Assembly (NCBI GenBank): GCA_964502785.1
Contig: CAZCXW010000010.1
Coordinates: 1-32,009, forward strand
Direction: 5' to 3'
Length of the DNA: 32,009 nt
Source of the DNA: JAGVYE01 sp964502785
GTDB taxonomy: Archaea > Nanobdellota > Nanobdellia > Woesearchaeales > GW2011-AR9
Shown: piece after piece, positions 29,981-32,009 of the stretch
Layout: each line of letters opens with the position of its first letter
How positions within the stretch are numbered: position 1 is the stretch's first letter
Translations under genes and position numbers: made by a program
Notes under the pieces: generated by a model
Seen by the model: the letters and a program-made list of their open reading frames with translations, nothing else
Told to the model about the DNA's origin: nothing
The model's database searches: none

Positions 29981-32009
29981 AAAAACAACATTGATGATTA
30001 CGGGGATGCATTGCGCGAGCTGCGCAAATGTGCTTACGAGAGCTCTGCAAAAAGTAGAAGGCGTGCAAACAGCTGTTGTAAATTACTCCACAGAGAAAGC
30101 GGCTGTAGAGTTTGATGATAAAAAAACAAACGAAGAAGCGCTGATTCAAGCCGTAAAAGGAAAAGGGTATGGCGCAGAAGTAGCGACAGGAAAGAATCAA
30201 CACCAGCACCATTTCTTAAAAGAAAAAGAGATCAAAGAATTAAAATGGAAAGTGATTGTCAGCGCTATTTTTTCTCTGCCGGCGCTGCTTATTGGGATGC
30301 TTTTTATGGAAGAAGGGGCTTTCTTTCTCGGCTACGAACTACCTTTTGCTGCTTACTTTTTATTTATCCTTACCACCCCTGTGCAGTTTTATATCGGAAA
30401 AATATTTTACGAAGGAACATGGGCGGCTCTAAAGAATAAAAGCGCGAATATGGACAGCCTTATTGCTATCGGCACAAGCGCTGCGTATTTTTATTCCGTA
30501 TATGTTGTCTTTTTTGGGATGGAAGGATTCCAATACTTTGAAGTGTCGGCTGTCCTTATCACATTAGTCCTCTTGGGAAAATATCTAGAAGCGGTAGCTA
30601 AAGGGAAAACAAGCCAGGCTATCAGCAAATTGATGAAAATCGAAGCCAAGACGGCAACGATATTCAGAAATAAAAAAGAAGTGAAAATCCCCATTGAGGA
30701 AGTTCAAGTCGGAGACCTTATTCTTGTAAAACCCGGAGAAAAAATTCCCGTAGATGGGGTAGTCGTCGAAGGCTATTCGGCAGTGGATGAAAGCATGATC
30801 ACCGGAGAAAGCATACCTGTAGAAAAAAAGAAGGAAAGTGTCGTTATCGGCTCAACCATTAATAAACAAGGATCATTGACGTTCAAGGCCACAAAAGTGG
30901 GAAAAGACACAACCCTTGCCAGAATTATTAAACTTATTGAAGAAGCGCAGACCAAAAAAGCGCCTATCCAAAGGTTTGCAGACAGAGTTTCCGCTTATTT
31001 TGTGCCGGTGGTGATTGCGTTAGCGGTTCTTACGTTCATCGCTTGGTTTTTTCTCTTTGAAGCGACAATAAGCTTTTCGATTATTGCCGCGGTGGCCGTC
31101 CTGGTCATTGCCTGTCCCTGCGCTTTAGGTTTAGCGACTCCGACAGCGATTATGGTCGGCACAGGAAAAGGCGCCCTTAAAGGGATTCTGATCAAAGGAG
31201 GAGATGCTCTCGAAGCAGCGCATAAAGTCAAGTTTGTAATCTTTGATAAAACGGGAACAATTACGAAAGGAAAACCCGAAATTACAGATGTCTTACCAGA
31301 GAAGGGAATTTCCAAAGAGAAAGTTTTAGCGATTGCGGCAAGCATCGAGAAGAAGTCAGAGCATCCTTTGGCGGAAGCTATTGTACATAAAGCTGAAGAA
31401 GAAAAAATAAAATTATTGTCAGTTACAAAATTTAAAGCTGTGCCGGGACATGGGGTAGAAGCCCTCGTGCAAAGAAAAAAGTATTATATCGGAAATTTAA
31501 AGTTTATGAACGAGAAAAAAATAAGTTTGGTTTCAGCAGGAAAAGAAATGAGAGACTTGGAAACAGAAGGGAAAACAGTGATAACCATTGCTGAAGAAAA
31601 AAAAGTGTTGGGCGTCATTGCTATTGCTGATGAGCTTAAAGAAGATTCGCCAAAAGCTGTTAGCATCTTAAAAGAAATAGGAGTGATTCCGTATATGATC
31701 ACAGGAGATAACCAACGCACAGCCGCTGCTATTGCGCAAAAGGTTGGAATCACTAATTTTTTTGCGGAAGTGCTGCCGGAAGATAAAGCGAAGCATGTGA
31801 AAGAATTGCAGAGAAAAGGAAAAGTGGCGATGGTGGGAGACGGTATTAACGATGCTCCCGCATTAGCGCAGGCTGATATCGGCATTGCAATGGGTTCGGG
31901 AACGGATGTGGCGATGGAAACAGGGAATGTGGTCCTGATGCGCAATAATCTGCTTGATGTTCCTAAAGCCATAACATTAAGCAAAATGACGATGAAAAAA
32001 ATCAAACAA
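29973..32009 (+). CDS. copA: Copper-exporting P1B-type ATPase (partial, C-terminus cut off)
   Basis: The first 679 residues are present, and the frame is still open at the window end. Residues 1-70 are one heavy-metal-associated domain with GMHCASC (C14 and C17). A His-rich linker (NQHQHHF, near 76) follows, then membrane spans. The actuator TGES loop, the metal-translocating CPC in IACPCALGLATP (C381 and C383), phosphorylated D425 (DKTGT), SEHPLAEA and the GDGINDAP hinge (622-629) follow in normal order. It would pump Cu(I) out of the cytoplasm using ATP. Roughly the last 60-70 residues (two spans) are missing. ATG 29973 is supported by GAGGGG seven bases upstream. It is the third gene of the ArsR operon. 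Confidence 0.95.
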   Translation, partial: MAKKTTLMITGMHCASCANVLTRALQKVEGVQTAVVNYSTEKAAVEFDDKKTNEEALIQAVKGKGYGAEVATGKNQHQHHFLKEKEIKELKWKVIVSAIFSLPALLIGMLFMEEGAFFLGYELPFAAYFLFILTTPVQFYIGKIFYEGTWAALKNKSANMDSLIAIGTSAAYFYSVYVVFFGMEGFQYFEVSAVLITLVLLGKYLEAVAKGKTSQAISKLMKIEAKTATIFRNKKEVKIPIEEVQVGDLILVKPGEKIPVDGVVVEGYSAVDESMITGESIPVEKKKESVVIGSTINKQGSLTFKATKVGKDTTLARIIKLIEEAQTKKAPIQRFADRVSAYFVPVVIALAVLTFIAWFFLFEATISFSIIAAVAVLVIACPCALGLATPTAIMVGTGKGALKGILIKGGDALEAAHKVKFVIFDKTGTITKGKPEITDVLPEKGISKEKVLAIAASIEKKSEHPLAEAIVHKAEEEKIKLLSVTKFKAVPGHGVEALVQRKKYYIGNLKFMNEKKISLVSAGKEMRDLETEGKTVITIAEEKKVLGVIAIADELKEDSPKAVSILKEIGVIPYMITGDNQRTAAAIAQKVGITNFFAEVLPEDKAKHVKELQRKGKVAMVGDGINDAPALAQADIGIAMGSGTDVAMETGNVVLMRNNLLDVPKAITLSKMTMKKIKQ

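Noticed and set aside
1..32009. CRISPR arrays, insertion sequences, rRNA or tRNA genes
   Set aside because: No regularly spaced direct repeats, transposase-like proteins or RNA-gene signatures were seen.

Overview
The window looks archaeal and most resembles a small-genome DPANN-type archaeon such as a Woesearchaeota or Pacearchaeota relative; the lineage is inference and the archaeal domain is well supported. The evidence is a PCNA sliding clamp, an archaeal-type RNase J, an AglB/STT3 oligosaccharyltransferase and a GT2-DUF2304-GT4 glycosyltransferase set. TATA boxes lie about 22-28 bases upstream of most operon-leading start codons, which implies leaderless mRNAs, while internal genes often have AGGTGA- or GGAGG-like ribosome binding sites. 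The DNA is AT-rich.

Layout. 1-1783: the tail of a membrane-anchored low-complexity protein and three hypothetical genes. 14403-1789 (minus strand): one long operon of nine tightly packed genes for a nonulosonic (sialic-acid-like) sugar. In transcription order these are an Lrp/AsnC regulator fused to a HisH-type glutaminase, a HisF-like protein, an N-acetyl sugar amidotransferase (PseA/WbpG type), a nucleotide-sugar dehydrogenase, a glutamine-dependent NAD synthetase, an alpha/beta hydrolase, a NeuB-type synthase fused to a hexapeptide acyltransferase, an NAD-dependent epimerase/dehydratase, and a three-part fusion of a TIM-barrel isomerase-like domain, a divergent NeuB/SAF domain and an SpsF-like cytidylyltransferase.

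14569-16683: a tandem-domain dCTP deaminase-like protein, a VOC-family gene broken by an in-frame TGA, and an unknown gene. 16789-18099: a secreted protein with three six-cysteine repeats. 18102-22290 (minus): a capsule/CDP-glycerol-type glycosyltransferase, a VOC protein, and the GT4, DUF2304 and GT2 genes. 22577-22906 is a convergent, gene-free region rich in inverted repeats with its own TATA-like box. 22907-25747 (minus) is AglB; 25924-28931 carries RNase J, PCNA and an HD-domain hydrolase. 29017-32009 is an ArsR regulator / methyltransferase / copper P-type ATPase operon, the last gene running off the window.

How it may work together (inference): the large operon would make a CMP-activated, amidated (acetamidino-type) nonulosonic acid. 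The HisH-type glutaminase would supply ammonia through the HisF-like protein to the amidotransferase. The nearby glycosyltransferases and AglB could put such sugars on surface proteins such as the cysteine-repeat protein. The main novelties are the Lrp-HisH fusion with dyads at its own promoter, the two NeuB fusions, and the inverted-repeat region upstream of 22907.
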